From: an uncultured Thermoguttaceae bacterium
Lineage (GTDB): Bacteria; Planctomycetota; Planctomycetia; Pirellulales; Thermoguttaceae
DNA length: 44,830 nt
Assembly: GCA_937951625.1 (NCBI GenBank)
Contig: CALFBP010000038.1
Span: 1 to 44,830, forward strand
Reading direction: 5' to 3'
Made by a program: the position numbers and the translations under genes. Below the pieces are notes generated by a model. That model saw only the letters and a list, made by a program, of their open reading frames with translations, ran no database searches and was not told where the DNA came from. This document shows positions 26,483 to 34,739 of this stretch, in pieces; position 1 is the first letter of the stretch, and each line of letters begins with the position of its first letter.

Positions 26483-27625
26483 GTGAAACACACGATTTGC
26501 CCCGTTTTCGTGTCAGCCTTGGTCGCTGGCGTTTTGACCACACCTCGGGAAGGCTTGGCCATGAATCTTCCTAGTCTTGAAAAGGACCGTTTCGGCGTAA
26601 CGGCCGACGGCGTAGCGGTCGATCGTTATACCCTCCGCAACGCTGGCGGCATGATGATGCGGTTGATCACTTACGGGGCGGCTGTGACCGAACTTTGGGT
26701 TCCAGATCGGCACGGACAGATGGCCGACGTCGTGCTGGGCTTCGACGAACTGAAGCCGTATGAAGATCCGGCGAGCAATCCGTACTTTGGCGCTACCGTG
26801 GGCCGGGTCGCCTTTCGCATCACCCATGGTCGCTTCACGCTCGACGGTCGCGCGTATCAGCTTACGTTGAACACCCCGCCCCACCATCTCCACGGCGGCG
26901 TGCGTGGACTGAGCCGCTGTGTTTGGCAAGCGGAACCGGGTCCGGCGACTCAGGGCCCCTCGGTGCGGTTTAGCCTGTTGAGCCCCGACGGTGATCAGGG
27001 CTACCCGGGCGAATTGAAGGTCGCGGTGCTTTACACGCTTACGCACGAGAATGAACTGAGGATCGACTACACCGCGACCACCGACCGGCCCACGCCGGTG
27101 AATCTCGCGCACCACAGCTATTTCAATCTGGCTGGGGCTGGTTCAGGCGATGTCCTCGGCCACGTCTTGCAGATCGAGACCGGCTCGTACACGCCGCTGG
27201 ATGAAAAGAAGATTCCCACCGGCCAGATCGCATCGGTCGGGGGGACACCCTACGACTTCCGCCAGCCCACGCCCATTGGGGCGCGAATGAAGTCCCATGC
27301 TGAAGTGGCGGACGGCTACGATTTGAGCTACCCCTTGGATCGCGCCGATAGCACGCTGCGCCGAGCGGCCACGTTGAGCGAGCCAAACAGCGGACGCATC
27401 ATGGAAGTCTGGACCACGCAGCCGGCGATCGTGCTTTACACGGGAAACTACCTCGACGGGTCGATCCGCGGCAAAGGCGGTAAGGTTTACGGTAAGCATG
27501 CCGGCGTTTGCCTGGAAACCGCCCACTTGCCCGACTCGGTGAATCAGCCCAATTTCCCCTCGATTATCCTTCGCCCCGGTCAGACTTACCGTCACACTTG
27601 CATTTATCGTTTCTCGGCTCACTAG
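26483..27625 (+). CDS. galM: Exported aldose 1-epimerase (galactose mutarotase)
   Basis: 380 residues from GTG at 26483 with TGGAGA 7 nt upstream and a signal peptide (about 1-24). The catalytic set of the family is complete: HHLHGG (H137), AHHSYFNL (H211) and the general base E345 in VCLETAHLPDS. GRVAFRI corresponds to the usual GRVANRI with Phe for Asn. The enzyme interconverts alpha and beta anomers of aldoses. An exported form suits sugars released outside the cytoplasm by the upstream arabinofuranosidases, although those are separate transcription units. The C-terminus YRHTCIYRFS is typical. Confidence 0.93.
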   Translation: MKHTICPVFVSALVAGVLTTPREGLAMNLPSLEKDRFGVTADGVAVDRYTLRNAGGMMMRLITYGAAVTELWVPDRHGQMADVVLGFDELKPYEDPASNPYFGATVGRVAFRITHGRFTLDGRAYQLTLNTPPHHLHGGVRGLSRCVWQAEPGPATQGPSVRFSLLSPDGDQGYPGELKVAVLYTLTHENELRIDYTATTDRPTPVNLAHHSYFNLAGAGSGDVLGHVLQIETGSYTPLDEKKIPTGQIASVGGTPYDFRQPTPIGARMKSHAEVADGYDLSYPLDRADSTLRRAATLSEPNSGRIMEVWTTQPAIVLYTGNYLDGSIRGKGGKVYGKHAGVCLETAHLPDSVNQPNFPSIILRPGQTYRHTCIYRFSAH

Positions 27626-27723
27626 GCCGGGCCCTGGCGACGTCGGACGCCTGCGGTTTTCGCAGGACCAACCACCACGGAAACGCGCGCGGAGGGAGAA
27701 CACGCCCGACGGATTTACCGCCG

Positions 27724-27978
27724 CTACGCCTCGTCCGCCGGCTCGTCGAAGCGTTCCAGGGCGTGGATGGCCAAGGCGAGAATCAGGCACAAGAGATCAA
27801 CTGCCAACACCACGCCCAATCCCGCCCCGATCCAACGCACCACCACGCTGCCAGTTTCGTCGCCCATTGCGTTCAGAATCGCGCCAAAGCCCAGGATCGC
27901 CGCTAGTGCGATGAGCAGCACGATGGTCACCACCACCAAAACGAGCAGCGCTTGTTGCGAAACCAACTTCTTGGCCAT
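27724..27978 (-). CDS. Small two-helix membrane protein
   Basis: 84 residues from the ATG at 27978; GAGGCGAGAG precedes it. Two hydrophobic helices: about 9-35 (ALLVLVVVTIVLLIALAAILG) broken into strongly hydrophobic runs, and about 47-73 (RWIGAGLGVVLAVDLLCLILAL). The tail is acidic (ERFDEPADEA). It follows rplU by 86 nt on the same strand, in the place where rpmA (L27) usually sits. No family recognised. Confidence 0.65.
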   Translation of the reverse strand: MAKKLVSQQALLVLVVVTIVLLIALAAILGFGAILNAMGDETGSVVVRWIGAGLGVVLAVDLLCLILALAIHALERFDEPADEA

Positions 27979-28064
27979 TCTCTCGCCTCGCACCGTTCCC
28001 GGGGCGAACAACCATCTACCGTCAATGTTTCCGGCCAAATTTCCTCGGGGGCACGAGCCGCCGG

Positions 28065-28379
28065 TCAAGGACAAACGATCTTGGTGATGCGCACGCGGGT
28101 GAAAATCTGGCGGTGTCCGATTCTCTTGCGGTAGGTTTTTCGGCGGCGAAACTTCTGGATCACGAGCTTCGGACCTTGGACTGGGCCGAGAATCTCGCCC
28201 GACACCACCGCCCCGGCGAGCAGCGGCCGCCCCAATTTCAGGCCGTCGGCGTCGCGCACGGCAAGGACCCGCTCGAAGTTGATCGGGCTGCCACTTGGGA
28301 TATCGCGGTAGTCGAACTGGATTTCCTGACCTTCCTCGACTTTGAATTGGCGTCCGCCGTCCTCGATGATTGCGTACAT
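28065..28379 (-). CDS. rplU: 50S ribosomal protein L21
   Basis: 104 residues, the standard length. MYAIIEDGGRQFKVEEGQ, FERVLAVRDADG and the basic 23S-rRNA-binding stretch KFRRRKTYRKRIGHRQ are diagnostic. The gene follows RNase E/G on the same strand, a common bacterial arrangement, but rpmA is missing immediately downstream. A hairpin just upstream of the start (28407-28425) could be an autoregulatory leader. Confidence 0.98.
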   Translation of the reverse strand: MYAIIEDGGRQFKVEEGQEIQFDYRDIPSGSPINFERVLAVRDADGLKLGRPLLAGAVVSGEILGPVQGPKLVIQKFRRRKTYRKRIGHRQIFTRVRITKIVCP

Positions 28380-28406
28380 GACTCGTCCTATTGGCTAATG
28401 CTTCCA

Positions 28407-28425
28407 CCTGCCTAGCCACGGCAGG
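28407..28425 (-). promoter_or_regulatory. Leader hairpin upstream of rplU
   Basis: CCTGCC and GGCAGG form a perfect 6-bp stem with a 7-nt loop, 28 nt before the rplU start codon. Ribosomal protein leaders often fold into structures bound by the product. No T-run follows on the minus strand, so it is not an obvious attenuator. Confidence 0.35.
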
Positions 28426-28603
28426 CTTCAACTCGTTCCCAAGCGGTCCAAACCGCGAAACCGATTAGTCTAACTGAGCGATACATCAGCTTTCAAGTCC
28501 TCCCACGGAGTCCCGCTATCCTTACGCCACCAAACCCCTTCGGAGGACTATTTTTCCTGCAACCCGACCAGATCGAAAACCACCTTCAACCGCTACCCAG
28601 TTC

Positions 28604-30244
28604 CTATTGGGTTGGGAGCTTCACTTCGCGGCCCTCCGCGTCGTGGCACTGAATGGATAGGTGCTCGGGCGAGACGTTTTTGGCCCCCGTGATCTGGACC
28701 GTCATCTTGCCCTCCTCCTCCAATCTGGTTAGCTCGCGGCGTTTGCGGTTATTCAAGAATTCGGCCACATCTTCGGCGACCGTGACGGTGACGCTGGCCA
28801 CCTGCTGTCGGTGCGCGGCCAGCATCAGAGTACGCACGACCTCGATACCCATACTTTCTGGGGTTTTGACAACCCCTGTTCCATGGCAATAGGGGCATTC
28901 TCGATAGGTGCTCCGTTTGAGGCCGGGGCGCACCCTCTGGCGGGTCATTTCGATAAGACCGAAGGGGCTAGTACGGAGGATTTTGGTTCGGGCCCGATCC
29001 CGCTTCAAGGCATCGCGCAAGGCCCGTTCGACGGCCCGACGATGCTTTTCTTTGCGCATGTCGATGAAGTCGTTGACGATCACGCCTCCCAGGTCGCGGA
29101 GGCGGATTTGTCGGGCGATTTCTTTGGCGGCGATGAGGTTCATCTGGTAGGCGGTTTCCTCGGCGGAGTCGTCGGCGCGGAAATTGCCGCTGTTGACATC
29201 GATGGCCACGAGGGCCTCGGTCTGATCAATGACGATCGATCCGCCACTCTTGAGGGGAACCTCCCGTCGGTGGATCTTGGCAATTTCCTCCTCCAGGCGG
29301 TACTTGAAAAACAGCGGCTCCTTGCCTTCGTACAAGTGCAACCGATTCACGTAACGCGGCATGACAAGCTGGAGAAATTCCTTGGCCCGCTCGTAGGCCG
29401 AGGGCTCGTCGATGTAGATCGCGTCGACGTCGGCGGAAAAAATGTCCCGGATGGTGCGGATGATCATGTCGCTTTCGGCGTAGATTTCGACCGGGGCGGG
29501 GAGTTTGCGGATACGGCGGACGATGACTTTCCAGAGCCGCAGCAAGTAGGCCAGATCGCGGGAGAGTTCCTTCTTGGAGCGGTCGGCGCCGGCGGTGCGA
29601 ACGATGAAACCCAGGCCCTTGGGGGGGTTCAGCTCGAGCATGATGTCCCGCATACGGCGGCGGACTTCTTCGTCCTCGATTTTTCGGGACACGCCCACCC
29701 GGCCCAAGGCCGGCATCAGCACCAGATACCGCCCCGGTATGCTAATGTACGTGGAAAGCGTCGGCCCTTTGGTTCCGATGCCTTCCTTGATGACCTGAAC
29801 GAGCACTTCGTCGCCGCGGCGGAGGATTTCCTGGATGGGTGGCTTGACGCGGGGGCGACCGCCGCGGTAGTTGCGCCCGCGGCTTCGCGAGGGCCGCGGC
29901 TCGTCGCCGTTGTCGTCGAACAGGTCGTCGTCCTCGCCGCGCGACCTGTTGGATCGCTGCGAGGATCCCCCATCGATGGGCTTATCCGGATCGTAACCTC
30001 CTTGGCGGAAGTACTGCGGTTCGATATCGCTAATGTGCAAGAATCCATTCCGTCCCACGCCAAAATCGACGAAAGCGGCCTGGATGCTCGGTTCCAGATT
30101 GACCACGATCCCCTTATAGATGTTGCCTACATAGTTGTCCTGGCCCGCCCGCTCGATGTATAGTTCCTCGAGCACGCCGTCTTCGACAATCGCGATTCGG
30201 CATTCCTCTGGCTGGGATACGTTGATGAGCATTTCCTTTTTCAT
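28604..30244 (-). CDS. rng: Ribonuclease E/G family protein
   Basis: 546 residues, ATG with AAGGAAG upstream. The N-terminal S1 RNA-binding domain (about 37-160) is interrupted by an insert of about 50 residues (83-135) rich in Asp, Ser and Arg. The catalytic core follows with metal-binding aspartates D349 (VAIDVNSGNF) and D392 (IVNDFIDM), then the Zn-link C450-P-Y-C453 that holds the dimer. It lacks the long C-terminal scaffold of E. coli RNase E, so it is closer to RNase G. It processes rRNA and mRNA at 5'-monophosphate ends. It starts 16 nt after the DUF2344 gene, in the order DUF2344, RNase, rplU. Confidence 0.95.
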   Translation of the reverse strand: MKKEMLINVSQPEECRIAIVEDGVLEELYIERAGQDNYVGNIYKGIVVNLEPSIQAAFVDFGVGRNGFLHISDIEPQYFRQGGYDPDKPIDGGSSQRSNRSRGEDDDLFDDNGDEPRPSRSRGRNYRGGRPRVKPPIQEILRRGDEVLVQVIKEGIGTKGPTLSTYISIPGRYLVLMPALGRVGVSRKIEDEEVRRRMRDIMLELNPPKGLGFIVRTAGADRSKKELSRDLAYLLRLWKVIVRRIRKLPAPVEIYAESDMIIRTIRDIFSADVDAIYIDEPSAYERAKEFLQLVMPRYVNRLHLYEGKEPLFFKYRLEEEIAKIHRREVPLKSGGSIVIDQTEALVAIDVNSGNFRADDSAEETAYQMNLIAAKEIARQIRLRDLGGVIVNDFIDMRKEKHRRAVERALRDALKRDRARTKILRTSPFGLIEMTRQRVRPGLKRSTYRECPYCHGTGVVKTPESMGIEVVRTLMLAAHRQQVASVTVTVAEDVAEFLNNRKRRELTRLEEEGKMTVQITGAKNVSPEHLSIQCHDAEGREVKLPTQ

Positions 30245-30259
30245 GCGGTAGTGCTTCCT

Positions 30260-31042
30260 TCATGCCGGCAAAGTCGGCGAAGACGCATCGGCGGCAACAG
30301 GGGCTTGGCTTGAGGAGCTGGGCTCGGGGGGTTCCAACTGCACTTCGACTCGGGTAAGCCAGGTTCCCCGGCGTTCCACGTCGTCCAGGCCGAGAAACGC
30401 CAAGACATCGCGCGGCCCGGCCGATCGCTCGCGACTCGAACGCAGGCGGAACCGCAGAATCCCTCCCTCGATCCCAATGCTTTCCAGCGAGCGGCATACA
30501 AAAGCCGCTTGCTGGCCGACCGCTTCGGACTCCGCGCAAGCGATATCCTCCGCATCAGGGACGGATTGCAAGCCTGTTTCGCTCCGCGCGCGGTTCAAGA
30601 GGGAGATTCGCTGGGCCACGGCGGCGATGCGATCGTCGGGGAGGGGCAGTTGGTACGTCGAGCTTCGCACTTTGGCCTTCTTCGCGTTCGCGGGGAGGAT
30701 TTCCACCGCTGCGAACGTCAAGCCGGGGACCGAATGCTGGACCAACCGAGACCGCAAGGTCTCAGGGCTTTTCAGGCAGTCGCTCGAGGGCTGCCGCGTC
30801 CCCGAAACCTCCTCGGACGGCTCCACCAGTTCCACCTCCATCACCTCGTCGAGCCCTTCGATCCCCAACGCCAGGGCCGAGGGAAAGCTCATCCGCGGTT
30901 TGGGGTGGAAACCCTGGCTCATCGCCAGGCGGAGGCCCGCTCGCCGGAACAGCCGCTCCAGCAGCCGCACCAGGTCACGGTGGCCAAGCAGCCGCAAGTC
31001 TCCCTGTTTGCGAAAACGAATGCGTACTCGCGTTCGAACCAT
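30260..31042 (-). CDS. DUF2344 (TIGR03936) radical-SAM-linked protein
   Basis: 260 residues. The start MVRTRVRIRFRKQGDLRLLG and the segment MSQGFHPKPRMSFPSALALG identify DUF2344. This protein is usually encoded with, or fused to, a TIGR03960 radical SAM protein near RNase E/G and L21; here the radical SAM gene is absent from the immediate neighbourhood. The C-terminal part includes a Ser/Pro-rich tail. Function unknown; its neighbours suggest RNA or ribosome maturation. Only 16 nt separate it from the RNase gene, so they are an operon. Confidence 0.88.
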   Translation of the reverse strand: MVRTRVRIRFRKQGDLRLLGHRDLVRLLERLFRRAGLRLAMSQGFHPKPRMSFPSALALGIEGLDEVMEVELVEPSEEVSGTRQPSSDCLKSPETLRSRLVQHSVPGLTFAAVEILPANAKKAKVRSSTYQLPLPDDRIAAVAQRISLLNRARSETGLQSVPDAEDIACAESEAVGQQAAFVCRSLESIGIEGGILRFRLRSSRERSAGPRDVLAFLGLDDVERRGTWLTRVEVQLEPPEPSSSSQAPVAADASSPTLPA

Positions 31043-31053
31043 CGGTTCGACTC

Positions 31054-31082
31054 ACCCCGCCGCTGCCGAATCCCGGCGGGGT
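31054..31082 (-). promoter_or_regulatory. GC-rich hairpin upstream of DUF2344
   Basis: ACCCCGCC (31054-31061) and GGCGGGGT (31075-31082) pair perfectly over 8 bp with a 13-nt loop. It lies between the end of the EI gene and the DUF2344 start. On the minus strand a T-run precedes rather than follows it, so it is not a standard terminator; it may be a 5'-leader structure or a barrier protecting upstream mRNA. Confidence 0.35.
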
Positions 31083-31124
31083 CCCAAAAAATAGTTGATT
31101 TCAAGTTCGCGCGCCGCGCCTCCC

Positions 31125-32855
31125 TCAGGCCGTGAATTCGGACCTCTGTTTGTTCAGTTCGCGACGCAGGTAACTGGTGACATCGCGGGCATTTTCGAGG
31201 GTCAAGGCATGACGAGCAACCGACTCGCAGTCGCGCATCGTCACGCTGCGACAAAGCCTCTTGATCTCGGGAATCGCACTGGGCGGAACGCTCAGTTGCC
31301 GCAAGCCCAGTCCCAGCAAAAGCATCGTATAGAGGGGATTGCCGCTCATCTGCCCGCACAGATTCACTGGCAACGACCGGCGCTTCGCCGCCTGGACCGT
31401 CTTATCGATGAGCTTCAGCACCGCTGGATCCGAGGCGTTGTACAACCAGACCATGTCCTTGTTGCTGCGATCGACCGCCAGGGTATATTGGATCAAGTCG
31501 TTCGTGCCGATGCTGAGAAAATCGACCTCCTCGACAAAGTGTTCGATCATCATGACGACCGCTGGGACCTCGACCATGATCCCCACTGGCACATCGCGAC
31601 GGAAGGGGATTTGCCGCTCCTCGAGGTCTTCCATCACATCGGCCAGGATCATCTTGGCTTGACGCAACTCCAGCAACGTCGAGACGAGCGGAAACATCAC
31701 CCGCACGTTCCCCAACGCGCTGGCCCGAAGCACCGCCCGCAACTGCTTCCGAAACATGGGCACGTTGCGCAGCGAAAGTCGGATACTCCGCTGCCCCAGG
31801 GCCGGATTGCGTTCATCCTCGGGGCTGGGAAGGTTGGGGACCTTGTCGGCCCCGAGATCAAAGGTGCGGATCGTCACCGGCTTGCCGGCCATGGTCCGCA
31901 CCACCCGGGAGTAAGCCTGGAAATGGTCCTCTTCGTCCGGCTCGCGATCCGTGCCCAAGTAAAGGAACTCGGTGCGATACAGGCCGATGCCGTCGGCCCC
32001 CCGTTCCACGCAATGGTCGACTTCGTAAGGGAACTCGATATTGCCCATCAACTCGATCCGTACGCCGTCGGCGGTGACGGCGGGGAGGTCGCGAAGTTCT
32101 CCCAACCGGGCAGCCATGGAGCGGAGTTGCTCCGCTTCGTGACGGTAACGGGCGATGGTTTCCTCGTCGGGGTGCAGGATGACCCAGCCTTTGTCCCCGT
32201 CGATGATCACCAGATCGCCGCCGGAAACCTCCGTCATGAAGGGGCCGGTGCCCACCACCGCGGGAATCTCCAGCGCCGCGGCCACGATCGCCGTGTGGCT
32301 TCCCGGCCCGCCCACCTCCGTGACGAATCCCCGCACGAACTTGCGGTCCAGATTGGCGGTTTCGCTGGGGGTCAGGTTGTGAGCCAGCACGAGCACCGGC
32401 GAGGTCAGCTCCGCCAATTCTTCCCGCCGTCGGCCCAGGAGTTGGCGAAGGAGCCGCTTCTCGATGTCGGCCAAGTCCCCGACGTTACGGTTTTGGACCT
32501 TCTGGAACACCTCGGCGTAACGCCGCATGACGCGCGAGACCGCATACTCGGGCGAGTAATGCCGCTCGCGGATCAGTTCCTCCAACTCGTCCCGAAGTTG
32601 TGAGCCTTGCAAGATTTGCAGATGGGCTTCGAAGATCGCACCGTATTTGTCGCCCAACTCCCCGGTGACCGCGTCGCGGTTTCGTGCGATCTCAGCGCAG
32701 GCCGACTCAATGGCTTGTTCCAACCGCTCGAGTTCATATTCGACCGTGTCGCGAGCGACGAAGCGGCGCGGGATGCGGAATCCCTCCATGTCCAGCACGA
32801 GGGCTTCGCCGATGGCGACGCCGGGCGATACCGCAATCCCCTGGAGTTTCTTCAT
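31125..32855 (-). CDS. ptsI: Phosphoenolpyruvate-protein phosphotransferase (PTS enzyme I)
   Basis: 576 residues from the ATG at 32855 (MKKLQGIAVSPGVAIG), matching the usual 570-580; upstream in-frame starts lie inside the HPr gene. The HPr-binding helical domain comes first. The phosphorylatable H187 is in GGPGSHTAIVA, followed by the PEP-binding barrel with GLYRTEFL, REVMFPLV-like MFPLVSTLLEL, FFSIGTNDL-like DFLSIGTNDLIQY and NLCGQMSGNP (active-site Cys). It takes phosphate from PEP and passes it to HPr, encoded 4 nt upstream. No sugar permease (EIIB/EIIC) is nearby, so the system is probably regulatory. Confidence 0.96.
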   Translation of the reverse strand: MKKLQGIAVSPGVAIGEALVLDMEGFRIPRRFVARDTVEYELERLEQAIESACAEIARNRDAVTGELGDKYGAIFEAHLQILQGSQLRDELEELIRERHYSPEYAVSRVMRRYAEVFQKVQNRNVGDLADIEKRLLRQLLGRRREELAELTSPVLVLAHNLTPSETANLDRKFVRGFVTEVGGPGSHTAIVAAALEIPAVVGTGPFMTEVSGGDLVIIDGDKGWVILHPDEETIARYRHEAEQLRSMAARLGELRDLPAVTADGVRIELMGNIEFPYEVDHCVERGADGIGLYRTEFLYLGTDREPDEEDHFQAYSRVVRTMAGKPVTIRTFDLGADKVPNLPSPEDERNPALGQRSIRLSLRNVPMFRKQLRAVLRASALGNVRVMFPLVSTLLELRQAKMILADVMEDLEERQIPFRRDVPVGIMVEVPAVVMMIEHFVEEVDFLSIGTNDLIQYTLAVDRSNKDMVWLYNASDPAVLKLIDKTVQAAKRRSLPVNLCGQMSGNPLYTMLLLGLGLRQLSVPPSAIPEIKRLCRSVTMRDCESVARHALTLENARDVTSYLRRELNKQRSEFTA

Positions 32856-32859
32856 TGAT

Positions 32860-33144
32860 CTAACTATCTTCCTCGTGGAAGCCGGCGGCAAACAAACTCG
32901 CCAACGCATCCAAGGCCGCATCGGCCTCCGGACCGGCAGCCTCCAACGTCACTTCCGTACCCTGCGACGCCCCCAACGCGACGATTTGCAACATGTCGGT
33001 AGCTTTGGCCCGCTGCCGATCCACGACAAGCTCGATCTCCACCGAAAACTCCCGGACCAGTTGAAAAATCTGCAAGGCGGCCCGAAGGTGAAGGCCCGCG
33101 CGATTCGTGACGACGACCGTTCGAGTTGTCTTGGCCTGATCCAT
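32860..33144 (-). CDS. HPr-family phosphocarrier protein
   Basis: 94 residues from the ATG at 33144. Active-site histidine H19 is in RAGLHLRAA; the normal GLHARPA has Leu and Ala substitutions here. An ungapped alignment by eye to B. subtilis HPr puts Asp50 at the position of Ser46, the HPr-kinase site (TDMLQIVALG versus KSIMGVMSLG). The protein should accept phosphate from EI and hand it to the IIA protein encoded next to it. It lies between the IIA and EI genes with gaps of 50 and 4 nt. The Asp could mimic permanent Ser phosphorylation. Confidence 0.93.
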   Translation of the reverse strand: MDQAKTTRTVVVTNRAGLHLRAALQIFQLVREFSVEIELVVDRQRAKATDMLQIVALGASQGTEVTLEAAGPEADAALDALASLFAAGFHEEDS

Positions 33145-33194
33145 CGCTGACCGCCGGATGGTTCCACGGGGGCGTCCTCGTGCTGCGGGCGGCG

Positions 33195-33671
33195 TCAGCC
33201 CCCGAATTGATTCGCGTCGGCTTCCTCCAACAACTGCCGAATTTCCTCGGCCGTCTTGGCCTGCTTGAGGAACCGACAAAAACGGTCGTCCCGCAGTTGC
33301 CGCGCGATGTTCTCCAAGGCCCGAAGGTGATCGCCCGGCCGGTCCAGCGGAGACACCAGAAGAAACAAGACGTACACCTTTTCCCCGTCCAGGCTGTCGA
33401 AATCCACGCCCTCGCGGCTGACCGCCACGGTTCCCACCAGACGGTCCACGCTTGCATGTTTCGCGTGGGGAACCGCAACCCCGCGACCGATTCCCGTGCT
33501 TCCCAACTCCTCGCGATTCATGATCGCCTTGACGATGCTTTCCATGTCGCCGGGATCGATCGCGCCCGCGTCGAGCAGGGCTTGCACCATCTCTCGAACC
33601 ACCCCAGGCTTATCCCCAGCGGTCAAGTCCGCCCGAATTGCTTGAGGACTGATAAAGTCCATGAACTTCAT
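33195..33671 (-). CDS. ptsN: PTS IIA (PtsN/fructose-type) protein
   Basis: 158 residues from the ATG at 33671, with AAGGAGGA about 7 nt upstream. Single IIA domain of the mannitol/fructose/nitrogen family. The phosphorylatable H69 is in GRGVAVPHAKH, preceded by NREELGSTGIG. No fused B or C domain. Such stand-alone IIA proteins act in regulation (nitrogen, potassium) rather than sugar uptake, and HPr and EI are encoded immediately downstream. The ribosome hibernation factor lies upstream, an order shared with proteobacterial hpf-ptsN regions. Confidence 0.92.
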   Translation of the reverse strand: MKFMDFISPQAIRADLTAGDKPGVVREMVQALLDAGAIDPGDMESIVKAIMNREELGSTGIGRGVAVPHAKHASVDRLVGTVAVSREGVDFDSLDGEKVYVLFLLVSPLDRPGDHLRALENIARQLRDDRFCRFLKQAKTAEEIRQLLEEADANQFGG

Positions 33672-33927
33672 GCGCCCTTCCTCCTTAGACCTTGCCCGGC
33701 GCAGCGCCGCCGCGCCGGAATCGTGAAGCTCGAGCGCGAAACCCAAACAATTCCGAACCACCAAACGCCGCCGAGCCAGGCCGCATGTGCGGCGCCGTCC
33801 TTTGGCGTTTCCCAGCTCGGAACACGGTCATGAGCAAGGATTTCGAATATCAAGCTTCTTCTGAATGCCACCATGAGATGCCACGCACTGCCAGGGGAAG
33901 ACGTCGCACGCGCCGCGACCTGCCGTG

Positions 33928-34287
33928 CTACGATACCGCGGCATCGGGACCAGCGTCGCGCAAGGTCTCCGCCGAGCGGATCCCCTCGCTGCGGTGGTGA
34001 TCTTGAATCTTCTGCTTATACTTGCGAAGCTGTTGCTCGATCTTGTGGACCGCCCCATCCACGCCGGCCATCAGTTCCGGGGCACGGACCGTGGCCACAA
34101 AGTCGTGTTTGTGTTCGGCGCTGACACGGAGGTCTATTTCTGGCTCGTCCCGACGCTCTAGGTCGATAGTGACTTCGATCAGCATCAAGCGGTCGAACAA
34201 TCTGCCGAGTTTCTCCACTTTGGCAGTAATCTTGGACTGAGTCTCCTCGCTCACGCTACCGTGGCGAACCGAGATCTTGATCTGCAC
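33928..34287 (-). CDS. Ribosome hibernation promoting factor / RaiA family
   Basis: 119 residues. The GTG at 34287 is preferred: AAGGAG ends 8 nt upstream and the protein then begins MQIKISVRHGSV, the usual start. A GTG three codons earlier overlaps the Shine-Dalgarno itself. The S30AE/RaiA domain (about 1-95) shows SVRHGSVSEETQSKITAKVEK in pieces and KHDFVATVRAPELMAGVDGAVHKIEQQL. The short length matches the short HPF/YfiA class that stabilises idle ribosomes in stationary phase. About 30 extra residues form a charged tail. It precedes ptsN by about 260 bp. Confidence 0.9.
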   Translation of the reverse strand: MQIKISVRHGSVSEETQSKITAKVEKLGRLFDRLMLIEVTIDLERRDEPEIDLRVSAEHKHDFVATVRAPELMAGVDGAVHKIEQQLRKYKQKIQDHHRSEGIRSAETLRDAGPDAAVS

Positions 34288-34739
34288 CGGTTCCACTCCT
34301 TACCTACATGCCACCGGATGAACGCGACCTTGTGGCGGTCCAAACCGCTTATTTTAACCAGCCCGGGCCGGTCCTACAAAGCCAAACGTGCTCAACGCCC
34401 GACGTGGCCAACGTTTGCCATCCCCAAAACTGTACCTTCCGAGCCAATCATTGCCAGGTGGGACACCACAAGGAGGGGGATGATCACCTCGACGCAAGGC
34501 ACATTCGTTTTCTTCATCCCCCGATGGAACGGTTAGACGCAATACCTTTCGTTCCACAACGATGGCCCCGTCCCGACACGATAATCACCCCGCATTTCGG
34601 GGGAACAATTCCACAAGCAATTAGGCACCCTTCCGCTGCCCAAGCTTTCTGTTCCATCGCCGAATTTTTGCCGCTGAATATGCTTCCAAAAAGACCCCAA
34701 GTTTCCACGACCACGTCGTTCACGCATGATAACGGTATC
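34288..34739. other. Intergenic region between tatC and the hibernation factor
   Basis: About 450 bp on the upstream side of the hibernation factor gene, downstream of tatC. It should hold a tatC terminator and the promoter of the following gene. I see no intrinsic terminator, no tRNA and no convincing ORF; a plus-strand open frame lacks any recognisable domain. Confidence 0.45.

Noticed and set aside
34288-34739. Possible sigma54 promoter (TGGCA...TTGGC) upstream of the hibernation factor
   Set aside because: The GG and GC elements are spaced one base too close, so the sigma54 rule is broken.
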